DNA of 64,000 nucleotides, taken from NCBI RefSeq assembly GCF_008831285.2, contig NC_045147.1, positions 16,346,854-16,410,853 on the forward strand, written 5' to 3'. Shown piece after piece: positions 12,366-23,900 of this stretch. Position 1 is the stretch's first letter. Each line of letters starts with the position of its first letter. The notes beneath the pieces are model-generated. The model searched no databases. It saw only the letters and a program-made list of their open reading frames with translations, and had not been told where the DNA came from. Made by a program: the position numbers and the translations under genes. The DNA comes from Nymphaea colorata (lineage: Eukaryota; Streptophyta; Magnoliopsida; Nymphaeales; Nymphaeaceae).

Positions 12366-15300
12366 ATGGCGGTCAGGGCGATGGATGTGCCCGCCCTCTC
12401 TCTTCTGCTCGCTATTCTCGTCTTGAGCTCTTGCCGAGGAGCTCGGTCGGATGCGTCGGATCACAGATACAAGGACGGTGACCCCGTTCCTCTTTACGTC
12501 AACAAAGTCGGCCCCTTTCACAACCCCAGGTGCGTCTTTTCTGGATCCGATGGTCTGGATTTAGAGGGTTTCGAGCGGGTTTTCCCCTTTCTCGCTTGTG
12601 AGATTGGTCTGCTACTTGGCTCAGATCTAAAGTTCTTTGTGGTTCCATTGCTAGGGTTTCTGATCTCCTGCTTCTTTTTTCTATTTTTTTCGCTAAATCT
12701 GTTCGTTCGCCGCATGCGTTGGTTAAGTTCGAAAAGCTCATGTAATTCTGATAATAGCGAGGAAATGATTGGCGATAGTTTGACTTCTATTTTGTATTTG
12801 GGGAACTCTAAACCTTTTTTTTCTTTTTGAGAAATTGTTAGAGAATGTTGTATGAAGCGCTTTCGTTTAGAACGGTTTTGTTCCGCACACTGACGGCTTT
12901 GTTTTTGATCTCGTCTGTGTCGATTGAACCTAATCTGAGTCCATGTGGTTTTTCTTGATAACAGTGAGACGTATCGTTATTTCGATCTACCGTACTGTTC
13001 ACCAGGTCAGCAGTGTCATCTTTTCGTAAGCATTATACCTCCATTTTTTTATTTTGAAAGTGTTTCTTTATTTTGCTTTTGATCTCGAAACTCGCAATGA
13101 TGCCCATGCAGGGGACGTGAAAGAGAAGAGAGAGGCTCTGGGCGAGGTTTTGAATGGCGATCGTTTGGTGGTTGCGCCTTACAAGCTTGATTTCAAGGTC
13201 ATGAAGTCGTCGGAACCTGTGTGCAAGAAGAAATTATCCAAGGAAGAGGTTGTGACATTCAGGCAAGCGGTGATCAAGGATTACTACTTCCAGATGTACT
13301 ATGACGATCTGCCGGTTTGGGGATTCATCGGGAAAGTTGAGAAGGACAGCAAAAACGATCCTAGCCAGGCGAGATATTTGCTCTTTAATGAAGTTCGTTT
13401 TGAGGTCTTGTACAACAACGATCGGGTGATCGAAATCAGCGTCCAGGCTTCTCCAGAGACCGCAGTTGATATTACTGAGGATAAGGAGGTCGATGTGGAA
13501 TTTTCATATTCAGCGTCGTGGAGGCAGACAAATACACCTTTTGAGGCGAGGATGGAGAGATACTCGAAGTCATCTTCGCTGCCTCATCACCTGGAGATCC
13601 ACTGGTTCTCGATCATAAACTCCTGTGTTACTGTCCTTCTTCTCACTGGATTTCTTGCGACCATTCTAATGCGTGTGCTAAAGAATGACTTTGTCAAGTA
13701 AGCTTGTTGTTTGCTGAAATATTTTATGTTATTTAATTCGCCAGCACTTCCATGGGCTGTTGTCCTAACTCGTGGTTTATTCAGATATTCTCATGATGAG
13801 GAGTCTGCTGAAGACCAAGAGGAGACTGGATGGAAGTACATCCATGGAGATGTTTTCAGATACCCAAAACATAAGTCCTTACTCGCTGCTGTTCTTGGGT
13901 CTGGGACGCAGCTGCTGACTCTGTAAGTACAGACGAGATCTTGTATTAGCATTGTTCATGAGCATTTTCTTTTTCCGACAGTTTGTTACTCATGTTTGCA
14001 ACATGCGATCCCAGAACAATCTTTATTTTATCCTGGCACTAGTTGGGGTCTTCTATCCATATAACAGAGGAGCTCTATTCACCGCACTGGTTCTTATATA
14101 TGCTTTTACATCTGGTATTGCTGGTTACACTGCAACGTCTTTCTATTGCCAGCTGGAGGGAACAAACTGGGTATGTGTTGTTGTCCTACCGAAAGCATAC
14201 CTTGTGCTTTCCTTTTTTTTTAGTCAAATATTGTAGTACGATCTATTTGATATTCAATCTGCTTTTTACAGGTGAGGAATTTGTTGCTCACTGGATGCCT
14301 CTTTTGTGGGCCTCTATTCCTTACATTTTGTTTTCTAAACACTGTTGCTATAGTTTACAGTGCTACTGCAGCATTGCCATTTGGCACCATCCTGGTTATT
14401 CTTCTCATATGGATGCTAGTTACATCACCTTTGCTTGTCCTGGGTGGTATAGCTGGTAAAAATAGTAAGGCTGAGTTCCAATCTCCAGTTCGGACAACAA
14501 AATATCCTAGGGAGATCCCACCATTGCCTTGGTACAGAGGAACTCTCACCCAGATGGTGATGGCTGGATTTTTGCCTTTCAGTGCTATCTACATTGAACT
14601 TTACTATATCTTTGCAAGTGTATGGGGGCATCGAATCTACACCATCTACAGCATTCTGTTCATTGTTTTCATCATTCTCATCATTGTCACTGCATTTATC
14701 ACCGTGGCACTGACATATTTTCAGCTCGCTGCTGAAGATCATGAATGGTGGTGGAGGTAGGTGAAGATGGTTCTAATTTCATGTTCATTTACTGACTCCA
14801 TGCACAATTGGTATGCTTCTTAGAGAAATGAGCTTTTGTTTGTAGCTTTAGGTTTTTTTAGCCCACATGGGTCCTGCTTTTTTTTTCTCCTTCTCTTATT
14901 TTAGTCTGTAGTTGCTTTCTGTTGTTCCACATCTGCTGACTTCTCTGATTTTTTTTTGTTGTGACATCATATAGGATTTCAACATGGCCTTTATTGAATT
15001 TATGTTTGAATTAGCTCTCTCGTAAAATTTACTTTTTTAAGCAAGATCATTGTCACATTGTCACAAATATAATGATAAGGTCTACAAAACAGAGAAAACT
15101 GAAAAGGGTCAAAATATTGCTGTTGCGAAAAATTTTTTCTTGTTATATTTCCCCCTTTTTTAATGAAACATTTTAAATGCATTTTAAACCTTCTCTTTCC
15201 ATTTCTTTTGTTTGTTTACCGTTTTAAGAACTGTGTTGTATTATTCTTTTTGTAAGAAAGTAACCTTTTATATACGTTGTAATTTTTTAAATGTTCTGAG

Positions 15301-15835
15301 GTTTTCCCAAGAATTTCTCATGGAACCCAACTTCACGATAAATACATGTGAAAAACCACACTTATAAAAGCACAAAAACAGTGTTGATGACATTACTTCT
15401 TATTTTTTATTCTTTTCTCATGTTGTTTCATAACTATGTTGAATGCAGTAGCAGCTTAATTTATCCTCTGAGTAGCCACCCAGTAATTCTCATAACTAGC
15501 TATATCAAATTTGTACATGAATTTTTACTCTATACCTGCTATGGAGTTTGTCCAACTGGGATACATCATGAAATCTGACACATAGGCTGCATATCAGCTA
15601 AGTGATAAGTGTCTAAAAATTGTTTGAGGCAATGGTGGGACAACTGCATGGTGCTTTAGTTGAATTGGGACATTTTTAACGGCACAACGTTAGTTCTTGA
15701 TTCTTTTGCTATATGAGTGTGAGATAGCTCTCTGTGGACAGTGATTATTCACATGAAAAAAGAATAATATGCTTTTTTGCAGATTTTGTAGTTTTTTAAT
15801 ATACTGCAATGACATTGATACTGATATGTGTGTGC

Positions 15836-15882
<47 letters not shown>

Positions 15883-17185
15883 TCTTGAGCACCAAGGTCC
15901 ACCATGAAAGAAATTCACAAGAAGATGGGTAAGCATCAACTAAAATCATCATCAGCCACTTCTGAGGAAGTGTCTGCAATGTGGACACTAAGATCTGAGA
16001 CCTAAACTTTTAACATGACACGTGGCTTGTTAGAAAGAAACCAATGACTATTCAAATTAAATAAGAGTCTGAAGTTTCACTACTTCAGTCAAAAAGATGA
16101 TTTGCCATCTTAATTTGAAATATTTAAGGCATTGAATTTTGATGCTATTAATGAGAGATGCCTTTCTGGACTCATGAATTTGTTGGTTTCTCGTTTTTAA
16201 GCAACTTAATTTCGGAGTATCCTTGTTGTACTTTCTTGTGTTATAAGAGCTTTGCATCAGACAAAAGGAAAAGAAAATATACCTAATTTTTCCAAGATAA
16301 TTTAGTCCAATGCTAAAAAAAATCCATGGGTAATGAAAGCAGTCACAAAGCTGGGAGTTATCATGCGAACGGACAGACAGATGGATACTAGAATAGGCAT
16401 AGACTCATGAAAGATTACCATGACTATGACGCACCGATTCTTTGAGGTTGGAATACCCAACAAAAACTAGGTCTGGGTGCTTAATTCTTGTATACCTCTA
16501 GCCTAGAAAGGCAGTCACAGAAGGAAGCATCCAGCGGCAGACATAAAGCAATCATTGTCGAACTCTTGGGGGGCATTTGATATCAACAATGAAAATTTTA
16601 AGTTTGACCCTATCCGTGGTGCTAGGATAATTTCTCATATATTCTCCATGTTTCTCAGGAAAGCACTACAAGTGAAAAGTCCACTGGTAGATACCTTTTT
16701 CCATACAACTATGGTGATTTTTTTATTTATATTGGTGATGTGATTTTGTAAGCAGGTAGTTTACCTTTTCAGGAAAAGAGTGTGTGAATTCTGTTATGTT
16801 GAAAATGTGTGGGAAAATTATGGTGCGAAGTTCATAGACTTGCAAGTGTGTGAACTAACCAGTCTTCAAGCTCTATTGAATGAATATTTTTTGTTTGATC
16901 TGGATTATGACAGTTGTGCACTGGTGTAAAAACATGTCCTGATATTTCTGTGGGGATTGATGCAGGGCTGTTCTTTGTGGAGGATCTACAGGGATATTTA
17001 TCTATGGATACTGCCTGTATTACTACTATGCACGATCGGACATGTCCGGTTTCATGCAAACGTCTTTCTTCTTTGGTTATATGGCATGCATTTGCTATGG
17101 CTTCTTCCTCATGCTTGGAACTGTTGGCTTCCGTGCTTCATTACTGTTTGTTCGCCATATATATCGGTCAATCAAGTGCGAGTAA
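12366..17185 (+). CDS. Transmembrane-9 superfamily (TM9SF/EMP70/TMN) protein, TMN1/EMP12-like; apparent exon-5 frameshift
   Basis: Multispanning Golgi/endosome protein of the TM9SF (nonaspanin) family, a family involved in membrane protein trafficking. Exons read as 12366-12529, 12965-13005, 13112-13697, 13785-13922, 14015-14170, 14272-14756 and 16966-17185. The ATG at 12366 opens a signal peptide (about 1-28). A lumenal domain follows with VNKVGPFHNPSETYRYFDLP and YQFQMYYDDLPVWGF-like blocks, then IHWFSIINS before TM1 and the polytopic half (LALVGVFYPYNRGALFTAL, LPFSAIYIELYYIFASVWG, QTSFFFGYMACICYGFF). It ends IKCE, the K-x-E C-terminus linked to Golgi retention through COPI in Arabidopsis EMP12. 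Exon 5 is 156 nt where 157 is needed: after ACAATCTTTATTTT one base is missing and the strict frame stops at TAG 14040-14042. Everything downstream is intact in the other frame, so this is a sequence error or a very young lesion. The complete product would be about 596 residues. Confidence 0.9.
14757..16965 (+). other. Last intron of the TM9 gene
   Basis: A 2.2-kb AT-rich intron, by far the longest of the gene. It joins ...WWWR to the exon beginning AVLCGGSTG. It contains a GA microsatellite (about 15837-15880) and short chance ORFs, with no other recognisable element. Confidence 0.7.
15837..15880. repeat. (GA)n microsatellite
   Basis: About 44 bases of uninterrupted GA repeat inside the last intron of the TM9 gene. 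Confidence 0.95.
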
Positions 17186-19979
17186 TTAGAGTGCCTCAGA
17201 GAAAATTCAGGTACCTTGTTAGCTGGTTCTCTACTTTCCAAGCTTTGATATAGAGAAATAGCTTCAGATATGTTTTGTTGGAGTAGATACTAGGAAAAAA
17301 TAACTGTTAACTCAAACAAGCCAGGAAGATTGACGGTGTTTCCAGAAAAAAAGCTAGCTGAGCAATATCTTTTTTCTTGGGGAGCATGGTTTGTGAGAGA
17401 ACCTCAAGGCTCAGATATAGGAGTAGTTTGTAAGTTGTAACCTTACATGTACCTGTACTTTCTGGAAAGCCATTTTCGTTCTCATTGTTGCTTCTCTGGA
17501 CTGCTTCCCTCAGGAGTTGATGTATATTCTACGGAGGAATATTTCCTTATGGGCTTCAAAAATGTCTGTATTTCTTACGTTGGTGAATGGGAATTGAATT
17601 TCAAAATTCTGCATATTGTTTTGGTTACTTTGTTCTTCTGCTTGTGACTTCCTTGCTATTGTACTAGTTGTTTTCCCATTTGTAGATTTCGTTAACCTCA
17701 CAATTGTCTGGCTCAATGCCTTTTATATTTATCTTATGAACGAGGCCTTCTTTTCTAGAAAACTCTGAAAAGCGTGTGCGATGGTTTTTCTCAAAATGAG
17801 CCTGACCTTTTTGTTCAATCTTGTTAATCACACGTGCTGCCTAATGAATTTCTCATCAAGTATTTTCTGGCAACGAATGTGTTAAGGGTAGTGGTTTAAA
17901 ACACTGGCAACGTCAAATGACACTTTTAGCTGCTCAACACAAGCACTCATGGGGCCTTTCCTGTGTCTTTACATGGGGTTGTCTCTGGTTTCCTATCCTT
18001 TTCTCCTGTTAAATGGGTTATGGGGGGAAACGAGTACCAAATTAGGGACATTTTGAATGCTTCACTAGTGTCAATCTGGACCTTTAAATGACTGCGTCTA
18101 ATGGAATAGGGGGGATGAAAAAAAGGGAGACGTTAGAAGGCAACCATCTCAATTTGTCAAACAATAGTGAAATGAACAATCGATGCCTTGATCGAACAGC
18201 GGAAGTTCATGACTTTGTTATTTCAGATTACTTTTTTTAAAAAGTAATGCATAGCTATTAAAAGATAATGCAAGAGTGATCACGATGGAAGCCTAATCCT
18301 GCTCATTCCCCTAGGGTATATCCTAATCCTGTTCATTCTCCTAAGGTATATAGTTTGCTTTCGATGTCTTGGGGTGTTGTCCCTGTTGTTTTCAACTTGC
18401 ATGTTGGTGCTCCCCAACACATTTTTTACAACACATTGACATCTTAGAGATTTGAAAGATGTCTACTGACCCCTTCTCCATCCATTTCTCCAACCTCCTT
18501 TGGAACCAATTATCAAATTGAGTTTGCAAACCTAAAGAGCATAAGCTTGCAGAGATAAGGGAATCGAGAAGCTATTCAAACTAAATTGGCACCGCAGGAG
18601 GAGCTCGGTAGCTTTACCATCTTTATGTCAAGGTTCTAACTTCGTCATTCTTTAGCCGACAAAAAAATATGGGCACATAATTAGGTCAATGCTCTAGAGT
18701 TAGACAGGGCATGTGGTTTCCTCCATTGTTGGCATGCCAAAGGCGGATACACATTCTTTAGAGGGTTATTGGAGAAGGCTGAACTTAATACGATGGTTTT
18801 GGAAGGTGCTCTTAGAATAGCAGTGACGGAAGAAGGCTAAAATTTTTAGGGCAGGAGATGAAGCGCTCGATGTGGACTATCCATTAATCCAAATTGTCAA
18901 AAGATTTTAACTGATACAGGGCCATGCTGACCAATATGCGCCTCTCAATATTTAGAATTGCCATTTGGGGCCTTCAGCCTTCTTAATACTGTTTGCCCTT
19001 GATAAGATATCGACGGGAAAAATTCTATTCTCTTCAACATTTTATATCAAAGTTCTTCTATTGAAATGATATTAAATGCCCTTGCAAATTAATGAAGAAG
19101 GGGTACAAGCAAATTTGGAACAAGAAAAGCTAAAAATAACAGAAAGAATGGAATGTCTAAACGGTAATAGGGATGAATTTGCCAACCAGGATCCTTTTTG
19201 GCAATTACATATAAGTGAGGGGTAAACTGCAGGGAGATCCAAAATGTTAATCCAAGTATTCAAATTCAAGGCATCCTCAAGGCACAAGGTCCCAAAATGA
19301 CATTGGTGATATCGATTCTGGTCTCACTTGACTCCCACCAAATCTATTCTTCCCTTCAGCTGGGACTACGCAAGAAGTTGAGTCAACTGGAGCTCTACGT
19401 AAACTCGCTTGATTAAGTTTAACTAAAATTTTGAGTTTAAGTTTTACTGAAAAAAACTCGAACTTATAAACTAGTGAGTTCCAATTAAACTCAACTAAGC
19501 TCGTTTAGTGTAACTTATATTTTCTACTCAAAACTAATGAGAAAGATCAAATCAAATGAAGTAAAACAAATTTAAACGAGTAGAGCTTTTTACCAAATCA
19601 AACTACAGCTCGAGTCGAGCGCGAGCTCAGCATGATAGGAGCATAGTCGAGTCCGGCCCTACCTTCAGCGGTGTCGAGTGGAGTGACTGAGGGGTTGTGG
19701 TTCGGGTGGTGCGGGAGTGCTCTCCTTCCCTCCCGCAGATTTCGTTTGCTCATCCCCCGCCACTGCCGCCGTGAATCCCAGCTGAGGGGATGCTCCTTCC
19801 CCTCTCTCCGTCTCTACTCCTCCTGCAGTTTCTTCGGGCCTCTGGAATCCGTAAATAACCGCAGAATCGAGGCAGCCCCGAGATGCGGGGGACGGGGAGA
19901 AGTTCTCCGTTGGTTGGAAGGTGAAGAAGGTCCACCCCTGCAAGCGTTGGTCCTACAGAGAGTGGTGGTGGCGAAAAAG
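17186..19979. other. Intergenic DNA between the TM9 gene and the YaaW-like gene
   Basis: It begins with the TM9 3' UTR. The middle holds a 30-bp tandem duplication (18292-18351). An ORF-poor stretch at about 18400-19300 may be old transposon debris, but I recognise no domain. At about 19370-19650 lies a dispersed-repeat-like segment rich in CTCGA/GAGCTC words. The last 300 bases are GC-rich and are probably promoter and 5' leader of the YaaW-like gene. Confidence 0.5.
18292..18351 (+). repeat. 30-bp tandem duplication
   Basis: Two adjacent units begin CCTAATCCTG at 18292 and 18322 and end GGTATAT, with four substitutions between them. Confidence 0.85.
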
Positions 19980-20930
19980 ATGATTTCGATCACGCCAAAC
20001 TCCAATTTCCAATCCCAGAGGCTTTTCAGTCAGCTCGTTTCCGCTTTCCAATCCCCGCATTCCCCCCGCGCTTCTTCTCTTGTAAGAGGTCCATAGCCAA
20101 GGCTGATTTTTTCTGCTGGGATTGCCGTTTGTCTTCACAGTTGTTTGATTCGATCACTCACTGCAGGCCTTTTGTTATCGGCAGAGGTCGGGTTACGGCG
20201 TAAGGTTCTTGTGCTCGTTGCGTGCGGCAACGCAGCAGAAAGCTAATGGTGGATTCCGCACGCCCTCTGGCTCTGTGCATCGGTTTTTCGCAAGTTTTCG
20301 ATTGTTCGGTAGTGATGGATCGAGGTTTTTGCAGGTGGTTTCGATCCAGAACTACGGTCGGTGCTCGAACTGGCCACGGATGGTGAACTATCTGAAATTG
20401 GGAGCATTCTGTACGGGCGGAGGTAATTGAATGGCTTTAACTTTGCTGTTACTAATTTAAATGTGAAGTTTTAATTTCTTTGCCAGTTAATTCGATTTTT
20501 TGTTGGCTTTGGTTATCAGGTGCTGTCTGTTTCATTTTCTTAAAATTTTCTCTATTCATATTCAACTACAAAAAGTTCTTTCCGTCTTGTGCGGAATTGT
20601 TGAAGATATACCGGGAATGCGTTTTTGGCTAATTTTCTTTGCTTTCTGTTGTGGCGAAGAAGCTTATCTATTGCTGCATTGTTGAATGATTGTGTGTTTA
20701 AATTTGGTCTAGTTTGTCGACAAGTTGCGGGAAAAATGAAATATGATCCTTCTTATAGTTGATTAAAATGGAAGAATTTATTACGCCAGTTAATTGTGAA
20801 CGCACTGTGAAAGTTTTTCCGTCGACATAAGGTCGTCACAATATGAATAAGATGTGTTATCCATGACAACCAGGAATTTATGTATGTAACATCTTTTGAC
20901 AACTAGATAATTGACTTTTTGTTTCTTTTC

Positions 20931-20999
<69 letters not shown>

Positions 21000-23900
21000 G
21001 TCGAGTACGTACTTGTATAGAGGATCAAGGTTTGACGTGTTAGACAATTGCTACCGGTGTACAATGATGGTATATGTGTTTCTTCTGTTCTAGATCATAA
21101 TTATGCTAGTTTTCTTTTCGTCGCAATTTTTTGAAGATTATATGATGCACGGCATAAAATTTACGTTTTATATGCCATTTTTGTACTTGTTTTCTGTTAT
21201 AATTTGCAGCTTTACCATCTCTATCTCTATTTGCGTTTTGACCAGCTACTTTAGTCCATTACTAAAGTCCATCGCATATGGAGATAATGTCGATGATGTT
21301 ATGTATGAGGAGGCCGGGGAAGGAAGGGAAGCTATCGTTGAGCTGCTAGAGTCCCGATTTTTTTTCCTAGCTGCAGATGCTCGGGCAACATTAAGGCAAG
21401 GTTCAAAGTGTTCGAAAGTTTTGCTTCTCACTTCTAGTGTTTTTCAGTAATGTGCCTATCTCACCTTGCGTAATAATTGTGAAATGTAATTTTGGTCGTT
21501 CAATTATTTCCTAACGATTCAGCAGGAAAAAACCTGTCTCAGGAAGACTTTTGATGCTTCAGTTATTTTGTCTTAAAAAGTTAGACAAGGGAGTCATTGT
21601 GTATGCCTCATTGACATTTGATGTTTCATTAGATTCTGATCGGTACCCCATCTGATTTTGGTTTACATTATTATTTTAAGGGGTTGGAGGCCTTCCTACA
21701 GGGATGTTTTACTCGACTTGAGGAAGAAACTGAGGATTCCATGTTCTTCCAGATTGACAACAGGAGATTTGGAGGCAGAGATATTTCTTCACGTGTTGCA
21801 GGAGTTCTCAAGGTAGTATCTCCCATGTGCTGGTTTCTGTATAAGACCGCTGCATGATTAGTTATGTATTTGATTCTCCATTGTTGGCTTACAAACTGGA
21901 ACATATCATTCTTCATGGTAAGCCAGCCTTTGCACACTCATTATATGGTGCAGTGGCTTAAGTCTCCGTGTTGCTCAAGCCTCGTTTAAAAGAAGAGTAT
22001 GCAAAACTTATCTTTTTGTTACAATGCTGAAATAGTGCATAAGCAGCCTGTTTCAATCAAAAGAAAGAATCATTATCTGTTATTGTTTAAGAGTTAACTA
22101 GTTAAGCGATTAATATTACAGCTGGTGTTTAATATGTCAGTTTTTAAATGTACGACGAGTAAGTCATATTTACTTTTGTGGTTACTATCTGTTTCTATTT
22201 AGGATGTAAATGAAGCAGCATGTCATCTTGTTTCACATGTTGTTTTCCACTAGAAGCATGGCTCAGAATAATGTCCTTAGGTAACACAGGCTTAAGAGCT
22301 TTTTGTTGTATATGATGTCAACGACATGGAATGCCAGACATTTGAACCTAATTGTTTGGCTGTAATAAAGGGAAGAATAAGGATTAGGTTTGCATTAGTA
22401 TGTTCTTCAATTTTGCATGTTCAAAATTCAAACGTTTTTTTTATTTAGCATCATGAGGTCGTCATATTGATCTCCTAAATGAGGATTAATTTTTTGTTAG
22501 AGCAACTTGACTTTGTCTACTTTCAGTGAGGAAATGCCTCGCTTTTCCTTCTCCAGGGAGAATACCCGGTTTTCCGATTGTTATGCTTATACAGACGGAC
22601 CAGTTGGTGCCAATCAGTGGAAAATTGATGCTTTTGATGTGTTGAAAGTTGGAGCAAAGGAACTAAAGTTGATATTTTTGAAGGTTAATATTTCTTTTCA
22701 TTTTTATGTGCTTGATATACTGAATCACTTGTGCAGTTTATTGTTAAAATTGTTAGTTTGATTTGTACTATATTGGATTGTGAACAGGGTGGTGGTATGC
22801 TGACTCTAACAAAGATATATCAGTTGGTACGTTATACATGCTGGTCCACTTTGAATGCATTGTTGTTAAACTTAAACCAGTTCTTGCTGCCTCTAGACAT
22901 GATCTGGGTCTTCTTTCCTTTAATAGTTGAGGCGGAGCTTATCTGGAAAGTTGTTGCTGGAAGCTGCCAATTATCAGATAAAGCATGAAGCAATTAAAAA
23001 GGTAGAGTCATGTTGTCCATACTATTTTAAGAGTGATTCAGCTTTTGCACATTTAGCTTCAACGTACTTCTGGGTACAGAAGGTTGATCAGTTCTGGCAG
23101 TATCTTAGTCCATTCTTCATGAGCTTACCATAGATATGCCTCAATACAACCTCAGTACTTTCTAATTTTGTCTGTGTTACCTCTATTTCTGGTTTAACCT
23201 TTGGCTTGGCGAGGCAGCCACTCTTAAAATTGCTTCACTAGTATTTTCTAAAGACAGGTGTGGGATGCAGAACTTATGTAGTTGTCGAAAATTTCAGCTC
23301 AACCCTAGCAAAGCAGAATCCATGTGTATGTATTTGTGGCTTTAACTATCTAACCACATAAAAGAATGTACAACAGAAGTGCAGAATGCAAGGTTTCACT
23401 TGACTTTATTATCTACTGGCTACATTAGAAAGTTGCAACAGTTCTCTTTTGGAACTTCTTGTTGGAAGCAATTGCTTCATTCAGCTGATTGAAGCAGCGG
23501 CATATTTTTTCCCCTTTAATGGACTTATGTCTTATGCTATGCTCTTCTGAAATGTGGTGCAAGTTGTTTTTATTGTCAAATTGTACTATCTGTTGCATTG
23601 CATGTATACAATCCCAGGAGTTTGGGTTTGCTTTTTCTCTTTGTTAGACATACAGAATCATTATCTGTCCTGCTGTTAAGGTAAAAAACCAGAAATTTTT
23701 AGTTGTGCTTCAGTGGATGTGTAATCCTTAATATTATAATTAGTTCAAGTGAATTACTATATGAGGATCCCATTGTATTTTTTTTCCATTGGAAATGGCT
23801 ATATGAGGAAATGGAAGACAGACAGATCCATTATAAATGTTCAAATCAAAATCTGGCGAAGCTATTGCTCCATTGCTTAGCTAAATAGCCTGACTTCTGT

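Noticed and set aside
13933-14014. Alternative acceptors that could rescue the TM9 frame
   Set aside because: The in-phase AGs (before 13933 and 13963) would make introns of 10 or 40 nt and add non-conserved residues.
19671-19979. N-terminal extension of the YaaW-like protein
   Set aside because: The frame is open upstream but contains no ATG before 19980, and the translated region looks like a GC-rich leader.
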